A DNA stretch of 19,525 nt from Prosthecobacter debontii (GCA_945885485.1 CAMCYT010000021.1:1-19525), one strand, 5' to 3'. Counted from the first letter of the stretch, positions 8,166 through 14,448 are shown. The notes: generated by a model from the sequence alone, not told the origin. Translations and numbers: made by a program.

Positions 8166-9575
8166 ATGAAATTTCTCCTCCTCCCTTGGTTATTTTCCCT
8201 AGTTCTTGGAGTTGCGCAGGCAGCTCAAAATCCTCCTAACATTGTCATCATTTTTATCGATGACATGGGATACGGCGATATTGGTCCGTTCGGCGCCACT
8301 CAACAAAAAACTCCGCACCTCGATCGCATGGCGAAAGAGGGGATGAAGCTCACCTCGTTCTACGCCGCGCCTGTTTGTTCTGTTTCACGCGCCCAACTTC
8401 TAACAGGTTGTTACGGCGCGCGTATCAATGTGCCGGCGGTCTACATGCCTGCCAGTCCGGATGGCTTGAATCCGGATGAAATGACCATCGCGGATCATCT
8501 TAAAAAAATTGGCTACTCAACGATGTGCATCGGCAAATGGCACGTCGGCGATCAACCTCAATTTCTCCCCACCAAACAAGGCTTCGATCACTACTTCGGT
8601 ATTCCTTACTCTAATGACATGCAGCGCACCTCCACGGAATCCGGACTCCGTGTTACTCCGCTGCTGCGCGACGATAAAGTTCTCGAACTTCTATCCGATG
8701 AAGAACAATCCCATATCGTCGAGCGCTACACCGATGAAGCGATCAATTTCATTTCTAACAATAAAAAGAAACCTTTTTTTCTCTACCTGCCGCATACCGC
8801 GATCCACACCCCCATTTATCCAGGAAAAGCTTTTCAGGGAAAATCCCAGAACGGCAGGTTGGGGGACTGGATCGAAGAAGTCGATTGGAGCACCGGCCGC
8901 ATTCTCGATACCTTGCGCGATCTCAAACTCGCCGAAAACACCCTCGTGATTTTCACCAGCGACAACGGCCCATGGCTGATCAAAGAAAAAGACAGCGGCA
9001 GTGCCGGTCCTCTTCGCGGTGGCAAAGGCAGCACTTGGGAAGGCGGCGTCCGCGTCCCGACTCTCGCTTGGTGGCCAGGAAAAATTGCACCCAGCTCTGC
9101 AGTCGATGCTGTTGCAGGAACGATTGATCTCCTCCCAACAGCTCTCGCTGTTGCCGGCGTAAAGGTTCCCGAACAACCTGTTATCGACGGCCGTGACATT
9201 TCATCACTCTTGTTCGGAAAATCCCAAACTTCACCTCGCGAGGCTCATTACTATTTTTCTGGATACAATCTTCAAGCCGTCCGCCAAGGATCATGGAAGC
9301 TCGCCATCGCTCCGCAAAATGAAACCATGGGTCGTCCGATCAAGCCCGATGCAGAGGGCCCCGAGCCACGCCTCTACAACCTCGATACGGAAATCGGAGA
9401 GCAAACCAACGTCGCCGTGGAGCATCCGGAAATCGTCGCAAAACTCACCGCCCTCACTGAAAAAATGAAAGCTGAAATCGGCAAACCCAATGGCCCTGGT
9501 TCTCGTCCAGCTGGAAAAGTGGAAAACCCCCAACCCCTTTACTCTTCAGGAGGACCTCAGCGTAAGAAGCCGTAG
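8166..9575 (+). CDS. Secreted sulfatase (formylglycine-dependent arylsulfatase family, S1)
   Basis: A type I sulfatase of 469 residues that hydrolyses sulfate esters, probably on polysaccharides, outside the cytoplasm. The signal peptide is residues 1-19 (AQA before the cut). Metal-site residues are visible: Asp32-Asp33 in FIDDMGYGD, and Asp266-Asn267 in FTSDNGPW. The nucleophile motif Cys71-S-V-S-R75 is followed by AQLLTG; Cys71 must be converted to formylglycine. Lys124/His126 (GKWHVGD) and His210/His214 also fit the active site. Valine replaces the usual Pro/Ala of C-x-P/A-S-R. I chose ATG 8166 because the signal peptide starts there; an upstream in-frame TTG at 8139 would add nine polar residues. 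It ends the operon. No maturation enzyme (FGE or anSME) is in the window. Confidence 0.93.
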   Translation: MKFLLLPWLFSLVLGVAQAAQNPPNIVIIFIDDMGYGDIGPFGATQQKTPHLDRMAKEGMKLTSFYAAPVCSVSRAQLLTGCYGARINVPAVYMPASPDGLNPDEMTIADHLKKIGYSTMCIGKWHVGDQPQFLPTKQGFDHYFGIPYSNDMQRTSTESGLRVTPLLRDDKVLELLSDEEQSHIVERYTDEAINFISNNKKKPFFLYLPHTAIHTPIYPGKAFQGKSQNGRLGDWIEEVDWSTGRILDTLRDLKLAENTLVIFTSDNGPWLIKEKDSGSAGPLRGGKGSTWEGGVRVPTLAWWPGKIAPSSAVDAVAGTIDLLPTALAVAGVKVPEQPVIDGRDISSLLFGKSQTSPREAHYYFSGYNLQAVRQGSWKLAIAPQNETMGRPIKPDAEGPEPRLYNLDTEIGEQTNVAVEHPEIVAKLTALTEKMKAEIGKPNGPGSRPAGKVENPQPLYSSGGPQRKKP

Positions 9576-9577
9576 GC

Positions 9578-9604
9578 AAAAAAATAACCACGCCCCCAAG
9601 TGGT
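9578..9604 (-). terminator. Possible intrinsic terminator of tRNA-Arg
   Basis: Reading the minus strand, ACCAC-TTGGGGGC-GTGGT forms a 5-bp stem with an 8-nt loop. TA and seven T follow (the A-run at 9578-9584 on the + strand). The left arm reuses the last bases of the tRNA acceptor strand, so folding would compete with the tRNA. Confidence 0.4.
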
Positions 9605-9672
9605 CCCGTCAGGAATCGAACCTGAAACTACGGCTTCGGAGACCATCGTCCTATCCATTGGACCACGGGACC
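9601..9672 (-). tRNA. tRNA-Arg (anticodon CCG)
   Basis: The reverse complement folds as a complete 72-nt cloverleaf. Acceptor stem GGTCCCG pairs with CGGGACC, with discriminator A. The D-stem is GTCC/GGAC. The anticodon stem is ATGGT/GCCGT (two G-U pairs) with loop CTCCGAA, giving anticodon CCG, which reads CGG arginine codons. The T-arm is TCAGG-TTCGATT-CCTGA. The 3' CCA is not encoded, since CTT follows the discriminator, so it must be added by the CCA-adding enzyme. The gene is convergent with the sulfatase gene, whose stop is 25 nt away. Confidence 0.96.
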
Positions 9673-9692
9673 TAACTTTGGCGTGAGGCGGC

Positions 9693-9720
9693 AGTATGTC
9701 GCTGAGTTTTGAAGTTTCAA
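9693..9720 (-). promoter_or_regulatory. Candidate sigma70-type promoter for tRNA-Arg
   Basis: On the minus strand TTGAAA (complement of 9715-9720) and CATACT (complement of 9693-9698) are separated by 16 nt. The second box lies 20 nt upstream of the mature tRNA 5' end. The -35 box matches consensus at 5 of 6 positions and the -10 at 4 of 6. The -35 box is itself the first unit of the heptamer repeat tract. Confidence 0.35.
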
Positions 9721-9742
9721 ATCTCAAATTTCAAATTTCAAT
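9715..9742. repeat. Tandem heptamer repeat (TTTCAAA)x4, degenerate
   Basis: Four consecutive 7-nt units, TTTCAAA, TCTCAAA, TTTCAAA, TTTCAAT, lie in the non-coding gap between tRNA-Arg and fba. The 7-nt rhythm continues loosely to about 9784 (GTCTGAA, GGTCGAA, GGTCATT). It resembles the short tandem heptamer repeats (STRR) described in cyanobacteria. Origin and function here are unknown. Confidence 0.75.
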
Positions 9743-9763
9743 CAAAGAATCGAAAGTCTTAAC

Positions 9764-9830
9764 GTCTGAAGGTCGAAGGTCATTATACAATCGCCCCAGC
9801 GATTCTGGCTTAGACTTTCGACTTTGAGAC
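9764..9830. repeat. Long imperfect inverted repeat with inner hairpin upstream of fba
   Basis: The left arm 9764-9781 (GTCTGAAGGTCGAAGGTC) pairs with the right arm 9813-9830 over 18 positions with three non-Watson-Crick positions, two of which can form G-U pairs in RNA. Inside it is a perfect 6-bp hairpin, AATCGC-CCCA-GCGATT, at 9789-9804. The arms are built from GTC-NAA units, so the structure may come from the same repeat family as the adjacent heptamers. It lies 58 nt upstream of the fba ATG and could be a mobile repeat unit, a cruciform or a transcript structure. Confidence 0.65.
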
Positions 9831-9851
9831 CTTTGACCCTTAGTTTATCTT
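9824..9851 (+). promoter_or_regulatory. Candidate promoter for fba
   Basis: TTGAGA (9824-9829) and TATCTT (9846-9851) are 16 nt apart, matching the sigma70 boxes at 5 of 6 and 4 of 6 positions. Transcription would begin near 9858, leaving a leader of about 30 nt before ATG 9889. The -35 box overlaps the right arm of the inverted repeat. Confidence 0.3.
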
Positions 9852-9888
9852 GCCCCTTGGCATGGTTTGGGCTACCCAACCACCCGTT

Positions 9889-10917
9889 ATGCCTATCGCA
9901 ACTCCAGCCCAATACGCCGCCATGCTTGATGCCGCCCAGAAAGGCGGATACGCCTACCCGGCCATCAACGTCACATCACTCACCACGATCAACGGTGCGC
10001 TCAAAGCTTTTTCCGAGTCGAAATCCGACGGCATCATCCAGGTTTCGACCGGTGGCGGCGAGTTCGCTTCCGGCATGGCCGTGAAAGACGCAGCCTTCGG
10101 TGCGATTATTCTTGCTGAGGCCTGCTATCTTCTCGCGGAAAAACACGATGTCCTCATCGCGCTTCACACCGATCACTGCCATCCGGAAAAAGTCGAAGGT
10201 TTCCTCAAGCCTCTTCTCCAAGCCTCACGCGAGCGCATCGCCGCTGGCAAAGGCCCGCTTTTCCAATCCCACATGTTCGATGGCTCGGTCGTCGATCTGA
10301 AAGAGAACCTGAAAATTTCCATAGATCTCCTCAAAGAGTGCGCCGAACTCGGCATCATTCTCGAAGTCGAAGCGGGTTGTGTCGGTGGTGAGGAAGACGG
10401 CCACGATACCTCAGGTCTCCCTATCGAAAAGCTCTACACCACTCCCGAGGACATGCTCGAAGTGTATGAGGCTCTCAGTGGCATCGGCCGTTTTATGTTT
10501 GCCGCAACTTTCGGAAACGTCCACGGCGCTTACAAACCCGGCGCAGTGAAACTCAAGCCATCCATCCTCAAAGATGGTCAGAAAGCCGTCACCGACAAAC
10601 ACGGTCCAACCGCAGAGATGGATCTCGTTTTCCACGGCGGTTCCGGCACCTCCAGCGAAGATCTCCAAGAGACTCTCGACTACGGTGTCGTCAAAATGAA
10701 TATCGATACCGATACCCAATACGCCTTCACCCGTCCTATCGTCACTCACATCTGTGCGAACATCGAGGGGGTCCTTAAAATTGATGGCGAAGTCGGCAAC
10801 AAGAAACATTACGATCCGCGTTCTTACCTCAAAAAAGGCGAGCAAGGCCTCTGCGATCGTATGAAACAAGCCTGCGACGAACTTCGCTCCACCGGCAAAA
10901 CCATCTACAAAAAATAA
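9889..10917 (+). CDS. fba: Fructose-bisphosphate aldolase, class II
   Basis: A zinc-dependent class II aldolase of 342 residues that interconverts fructose 1,6-bisphosphate with glyceraldehyde 3-phosphate and dihydroxyacetone phosphate in the cytosolic glycolysis/gluconeogenesis pathway. Visible motifs are HTDHC with catalytic Asp95 and zinc ligand His96, EVEAGCVGGEEDG near 159-171, NVHG with zinc ligand His212, VFHGGSGTS with His249, and the phosphate/substrate loop NIDTDTQ at 271-277. I chose ATG 9889 (MPIATPAQYAAML) because class II aldolases of this type, as I recall from actinobacterial homologues, begin exactly so. The frame stays open to a TTG at 9850 and an ATG at 9862, but those additions lack family resemblance. 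The gene stands alone between a tRNA and a terminator. Catalytic residues all appear intact. Confidence 0.96.
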   Translation: MPIATPAQYAAMLDAAQKGGYAYPAINVTSLTTINGALKAFSESKSDGIIQVSTGGGEFASGMAVKDAAFGAIILAEACYLLAEKHDVLIALHTDHCHPEKVEGFLKPLLQASRERIAAGKGPLFQSHMFDGSVVDLKENLKISIDLLKECAELGIILEVEAGCVGGEEDGHDTSGLPIEKLYTTPEDMLEVYEALSGIGRFMFAATFGNVHGAYKPGAVKLKPSILKDGQKAVTDKHGPTAEMDLVFHGGSGTSSEDLQETLDYGVVKMNIDTDTQYAFTRPIVTHICANIEGVLKIDGEVGNKKHYDPRSYLKKGEQGLCDRMKQACDELRSTGKTIYKK

Positions 10918-10956
10918 CCGGAGAGCCGCGCCTCCGGCCGGCTTCAACTCTTCATC

Positions 10957-10992
10957 AAAAAACCGGCGCTTCACCCTAAGCGCCGGTTTTTT
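10957..10992. terminator. Bidirectional Rho-independent terminator between fba and the COG2509 gene
   Basis: The 15-nt arm AAAAAACCGGCGCTT at 10957-10971 is perfectly complementary to 10978-10992, with loop CACCCT. The A/T ends give a T-tract on both strands. It lies 39 nt after the fba stop and 14 nt after the minus-strand oxidoreductase stop (11007), so it can serve both convergent genes. Confidence 0.93.
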
Positions 10993-11006
10993 CATTTCAA
11001 TTTACA

Positions 11007-12596
11007 TCAGATGTGAGTGCTTTTCACCACGGCGGCAGCCTCGGCGACTTTGAGGCCATCTAGTGCTGCGGAGACAATTCCTCCAGCGTAGCCTGCGCCT
11101 TCGCCACAGGGGAAAAATCCGGAGATTTCTGGGTGTTCGAGAGTATCTGGCTCGCGTGGGATACGCAGGGGAGAAGAGGTCCGAGTTTCGAAACCCAGCA
11201 ACAAAGCTTCAGACGAAGCATAGTTGCGGATCTGTCGATTGAAGAGCTGGAGTCCTTGGCGGATGCGGCGGGTTATGGGTTTGGCAAGCAGTTCGTGCAG
11301 TGGCGCGGAGTTCAGTCCTGGGAAGTACGAGGTTTGTGGTAGATCCGATGAAATTTTTCCTGTTAGATAATCGGCAGCCCGTTGCGCAGGCGCGACTTGT
11401 CCTAACTTTTGGTTTCCTCCCGCAAGTTTGGCGGAATGTTCGATGTTTTCCTGAAACGCGATTCCCGCCATGATGCCGTGCTGGGGAATGAGGTTCGCGA
11501 CATCCTCTGGTTCGATGGTGGTGACCAAGCCAGAATTCGCAAATGGCGAATCGCGACGGGAGAGTGACATACCGTTGACGACGACTTGTTCATCGGCGGT
11601 CGCCGCCGGAACAATCCAACCACCCGGGCACATGCAAAACGAATGCACGCCGCGATCTTCGATCTTGGTCGCGAGCCGGTAACGCGCCGCTGGCAGCAGG
11701 TCAGGCCGAGGTTGACCTTCGGGAATGTGATATTGCTGGCGGTCAATAAACGGTTGCGTGTGTTCTATCCGGAAACCGATGGCGAACGGTTTGTGCTCCA
11801 TCAAAATACCTTTTTTAGCCAGAAGCTGATAGATGTCTCTCGCGGAGTGCCCCGTGGCGAGAATTGTCGCATCGCCGAGGAACTCACGGCCATCGATGGT
11901 TGTAACTCCGTGGATTTTATTTTGTGAGATCAACAGATCGTTCACTTTCGCTTGGAAATGCACCTCGCCGCCGTGGTCGATGATGGATTGGCGTATGGCT
12001 TTGACGACGTTGGGTAAAAGATTGGAACCGATGTGCGGATGGGCGTCGGTAAGGATTTTTTCCGGTGCTCCGTGAGCGACCAACACCCGATAGACTTCAG
12101 CAACCGGACCGCGTTTGGTGGCGCGGGTGTAGAGTTTGCCATCCGAAAAAGTTCCTGCGCCGCCTTCACCGAAGCAGTAATTGGAATCTTCGATCACACG
12201 ACCCTCGCGTAAAATGGGTGCGAGATCAAAGCGACGGGCAGAGGCGTCCTTGCCACGTTCTAATACAATGGGTTTCTGACCAAGCTCCAAGCAGCGTAGT
12301 GCGGCGAATAAGCCCGCCGGCCCCGCGCCGATGATGAGTATTCGTTTGGCATCGGTAGAAAGCACAGGTGCTGACCAAACGGGTTTCGGCTCATCAGGTA
12401 ATTCCTCATCCACAGCGAACTCAATACGCAACTGCACTTTCACCTGCCGTTGACGCGCATCGATAGAATGTTTTCGTAAACGCATCCCACGCACACGTGA
12501 GGAATCAATTCCTAACGTTTTCGCTATCGCCTCTTTGCGCGCCGATTCATTTTCAGAGCTCTCCAGCGGCAGGACAATATCAAGCGTGTGAATCAT
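11007..12596 (-). CDS. FAD-dependent dehydrogenase, COG2509 family
   Basis: A 529-residue flavoprotein of the COG2509 type (uncharacterised FAD-dependent dehydrogenases), predicted cytosolic. Residues 1-65 form a small alpha/beta N-terminal domain (IHTLDIVLPL...VQLRIEF) typical of this family. The Rossmann FAD site is RILIIGAGPAGLFAAL at about 85-100 with Gly90, Gly92 and Gly95, followed by IVLERG. Further family signatures are CFGEGGAGTFSDGKL, the second nucleotide element TILATGHSARD, and near the C-terminus FFPCGEGAGYAGGIVSAALDGLKVAE. The substrate is unknown. It is the last gene of a four-gene minus-strand operon, starting 9 nt after the thioesterase stop and ending at a strong terminator. 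Length is normal for the family. BaiN-type or GidA-like oxidoreductases are more distant alternatives. Confidence 0.88.
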   Translation of the reverse strand: MIHTLDIVLPLESSENESARKEAIAKTLGIDSSRVRGMRLRKHSIDARQRQVKVQLRIEFAVDEELPDEPKPVWSAPVLSTDAKRILIIGAGPAGLFAALRCLELGQKPIVLERGKDASARRFDLAPILREGRVIEDSNYCFGEGGAGTFSDGKLYTRATKRGPVAEVYRVLVAHGAPEKILTDAHPHIGSNLLPNVVKAIRQSIIDHGGEVHFQAKVNDLLISQNKIHGVTTIDGREFLGDATILATGHSARDIYQLLAKKGILMEHKPFAIGFRIEHTQPFIDRQQYHIPEGQPRPDLLPAARYRLATKIEDRGVHSFCMCPGGWIVPAATADEQVVVNGMSLSRRDSPFANSGLVTTIEPEDVANLIPQHGIMAGIAFQENIEHSAKLAGGNQKLGQVAPAQRAADYLTGKISSDLPQTSYFPGLNSAPLHELLAKPITRRIRQGLQLFNRQIRNYASSEALLLGFETRTSSPLRIPREPDTLEHPEISGFFPCGEGAGYAGGIVSAALDGLKVAEAAAVVKSTHI

Positions 12597-12605
12597 CTTG
12601 AGAAA

Positions 12606-12950
12606 TCAGATGGCTCGTTTCTCGCCGTTGTCGTTCACCGAAACGAAGGTTACATGGGTTTGGAAAACGGGAATATTCGCAGAGTTTTTCGCGTCGGACA
12701 CCACGACTTGGTAGGTGAGCGATGTGGTGCCTTTTTTCGCCAACGAACAGTTGATTTTCAAAATCGTACCATCACCAACACCTTGGCGAAACTCGACTTT
12801 GTCCATCGCGATGGTGACGAGTTGGCAGTGAGGAAACTCGGCGGTAGCGGCGATCCATGCGGCTTCATCGACCCATGCCAGCATGCGCCCGCCGAACAGT
12901 GAACCGTAATGATTCAGGTCTCCGGGCATGACTAAGCGATGGGTTTCCAA
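12606..12950 (-). CDS. Acyl-CoA thioesterase, hotdog fold (4HBT family)
   Basis: A 114-residue hotdog-fold protein predicted to hydrolyse acyl-CoA thioesters in the cytosol. The signature is PGDLNHYGSLFGGRMLAWVDEAA (residues 9-31 with one-letter details: Asn13, His14, Gly20-Gly21, Asp28, Glu29), in which the Asp/Glu pair on the central helix is the usual catalytic site. Later strands contain MDKVEFRQGVGDG and TTSLTYQVVV. The start is unusual: no ATG fits. The best candidate is TTG at 12950-12948, immediately preceded by ATC-ATT codons that could extend the protein slightly. It lies 16 nt after the DoxX stop and 9 nt before the COG2509 gene. At 114 residues it is a short, single-domain member of the family. 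Confidence 0.85.
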   Translation of the reverse strand: METHRLVMPGDLNHYGSLFGGRMLAWVDEAAWIAATAEFPHCQLVTIAMDKVEFRQGVGDGTILKINCSLAKKGTTSLTYQVVVSDAKNSANIPVFQTHVTFVSVNDNGEKRAI

Positions 12951-12966
12951 AATGATGAATGTGAAT

Positions 12967-13431
12967 TTACCAGCTACGGCGGCGTTCTTTGAGGATCATT
13001 GCATCTCCAGAGAAAGCGCCAGCACCACTGAGCAGAAGAGCGATGCAAGGAATGAGAAATAACAGAGCGGGTTCTTTTGCACCAGCACCAGCTGCCATGA
13101 ACCAAGGCCCATCCGCATGAATGTTGAAAGCGGCGACAGTCATGGTGAACGCGAGAATGAAAGCTGCAGGGCGAGTCGCTATGCCGAGAACTATCAGAGC
13201 AGCGCAACCGACTTCCGCAGCGATCGTGGCACCCAAACTAAAAGGCGACGACATGTATTTCAGTGGAAAAAAATCAGGAACGGGAAAGCCTTTGGATTTT
13301 TCTGCGAACCCTTGGAGTTTCCCAAGTCCATGTCCGAAAAACATCAACAAGCCGGTGCCGACACGTAGGAAAAGCAAACCGAGAGAGGTGCCTGCATCGC
13401 GTGAGCCGCAATCGAATAAGAAGGTTTTCAT
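12967..13431 (-). CDS. DoxX family membrane protein
   Basis: A 154-residue integral membrane protein of the DoxX type with about four helices (near residues 17-35, 66-84, 88-104 and 120-138). The first helix carries the family-typical LGLLFLRVGTGLLMFFGHGLGKL, and a later one carries RPAAFILAFTMTVAAFNIHADG. DoxX-like proteins are associated with quinone, thiol or sulfur redox chemistry, but the role of this subgroup is unknown. Its ATG overlaps the stop of the KH/R3H gene by 4 nt (ATGA), so translation is coupled. Operon membership with an oxidoreductase fits a redox role, which is inference. Confidence 0.85.
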   Translation of the reverse strand: MKTFLFDCGSRDAGTSLGLLFLRVGTGLLMFFGHGLGKLQGFAEKSKGFPVPDFFPLKYMSSPFSLGATIAAEVGCAALIVLGIATRPAAFILAFTMTVAAFNIHADGPWFMAAGAGAKEPALLFLIPCIALLLSGAGAFSGDAMILKERRRSW

Positions 13432-13898
13432 GAAGGGGCGTTGGATTTGTTTTTGAGCGAAATCGTAATTCGCTTGAGGCGGTCGTCGCCGGGAGGAGAA
13501 CTCGCCGAGACTTCTTCATCTGCCGCAATCACGTTATATGCCAAGCGGCGGTAATAAGCGTTGAGTGGGCGTACTCGGTAGAGTTTTCCTTGGGATTTCA
13601 CCAGTTCGATGAGATCGCGGATTTCCTGATTGAGCTGATCTTCCTGCATGGTGCGGAAATGCTCGCAGTCTACCTTGATCCGTTCGGCATCTGGCATCTG
13701 GCGGCGAAGGATGCGGTTAACGAGATATTGGATGTCATCGAGGCGATCCCCATGGTCGCCAATGATCGACTCTTTCTCTGAGGAGAAAATTTGCAAACAT
13801 GGACCTTCTTCGGTTTCTTGGATTTGGATTTGCGCCATAATTCCAAGGTGACCGAGCATGGCATCGAGGATTTTTTCGGCAAGTTCTGCAGCTTTCAT
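13428..13898 (-). CDS. khpB: KhpB/Jag-like RNA-binding protein (KH + degenerate R3H)
   Basis: A 156-residue protein resembling the C-terminal two-thirds of KhpB/Jag (SpoIIIJ-associated protein), an RNA-binding protein that pairs with KhpA. A type II KH domain occupies about residues 1-80, with the GxxG loop Gly47-D-H-Gly50 followed by RLDDIQYLVNRIL. An R3H-like domain occupies about 85-150 with PLNAYYRRLAYNVIA and the closing strand DDRLKRITISL. Two oddities: the Jag N-terminal domain is absent, and the R3H namesake Arg-x3-His reads Arg117-R-L-A-Tyr121. The gene heads a minus-strand operon rather than sitting near rpmH-rnpA-yidC-mnmE as is usual for jag. RNA binding is likely; the target is unknown. 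Confidence 0.8.
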   Translation of the reverse strand: MKAAELAEKILDAMLGHLGIMAQIQIQETEEGPCLQIFSSEKESIIGDHGDRLDDIQYLVNRILRRQMPDAERIKVDCEHFRTMQEDQLNQEIRDLIELVKSQGKLYRVRPLNAYYRRLAYNVIAADEEVSASSPPGDDRLKRITISLKNKSNAPS

Positions 13899-13963
13899 AG
13901 CGGCACTTTAGCGAAAAGCTGCCCACGGTCAACTTTCGTGCATTTTATATTGAAGCTTCTGAA

Positions 13964-14377
13964 ATGCGGCGGATGATTTTAGCCATGTCCAACCTACCTT
14001 GGTACGAAATCCTGTCCTTCAAGCTCATTGATGTCGTCAAAGTGCTATTAACCGCAGTCATTATTCTGATGGTAAATAAGGTGCAGCTTTTTAGCGACAA
14101 GCTCTCCGCCCTACTTATCGCCCTACCGCTCACCTCCTTACTAGCCATGATTTGGATGTGGCAAGGTGGTCAATCGACCTCAAAAATCGCGGGTCACGCC
14201 GAGGGGACTTTCTGGTTTGTCCTGCCGACTCTGCCGATGTTTCTCATTCTTGCATGGATGCTGCGCCACGGCTGGTCATTCTGGACCGCGCTCTCGGTCA
14301 ATTGCGCCCTCACCACAGTATTTTTCTGGCTCACGGTGATTATCCTGAGGAAATTCGGCATCGATCTCATGCCTTGA
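13964..14377 (+). CDS. DUF3147 family membrane protein
   Basis: A small, hydrophobic protein of up to 137 residues with about four membrane helices (near residues 22-38, 48-66, 82-99 and 105-128). The sequence FKLIDVVKVLLTAVIILMVNK plus LSALLIALPLTSLLAMIWMW (split here by the loop VQLFSDK) resembles DUF3147, a membrane family of unknown function. Three in-frame ATGs are possible: 13964, 13973 and 13985. The last (MSNLPWYEILSFK) gives the most natural N-terminus and leaves 86 nt to the divergent khpB start. The gene is monocistronic and followed at once by an inverted repeat that could terminate it. Confidence 0.75.
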   Translation: MRRMILAMSNLPWYEILSFKLIDVVKVLLTAVIILMVNKVQLFSDKLSALLIALPLTSLLAMIWMWQGGQSTSKIAGHAEGTFWFVLPTLPMFLILAWMLRHGWSFWTALSVNCALTTVFFWLTVIILRKFGIDLMP

Positions 14378-14382
14378 TGAGT

Positions 14383-14448
14383 ACAAGGAGCGGCGGCATT
14401 CTGCCGCCGATTTTATAAAGTGGGCAGCAGAATGCAGCCCCTCCTTGT
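14383..14448. repeat. REP/MITE-like GC-rich inverted repeat
   Basis: Two 30-nt arms (14383-14412 and 14419-14448) are inverted copies with six mismatches, sharing the perfect outer segment ACAAGGAG/CTCCTTGT and the core GCATTCTGC/GCAGAATGC, separated by TTATAA. The left arm contains its own perfect 8-bp hairpin CGGCGGCA-TTC-TGCCGCCG (14391-14409) followed by ATTTTAT. It starts 5 nt after the DUF3147 stop and may act as that gene's terminator. Its nested symmetry suggests a dispersed repeat element. Confidence 0.75.

Noticed and set aside
9850..9888. TTG 9850 or ATG 9862 as the aldolase start
   Set aside because: The extension does not resemble the family N-terminus, and the best promoter candidate places transcription start near 9858, leaving ATG 9889 as the natural start.
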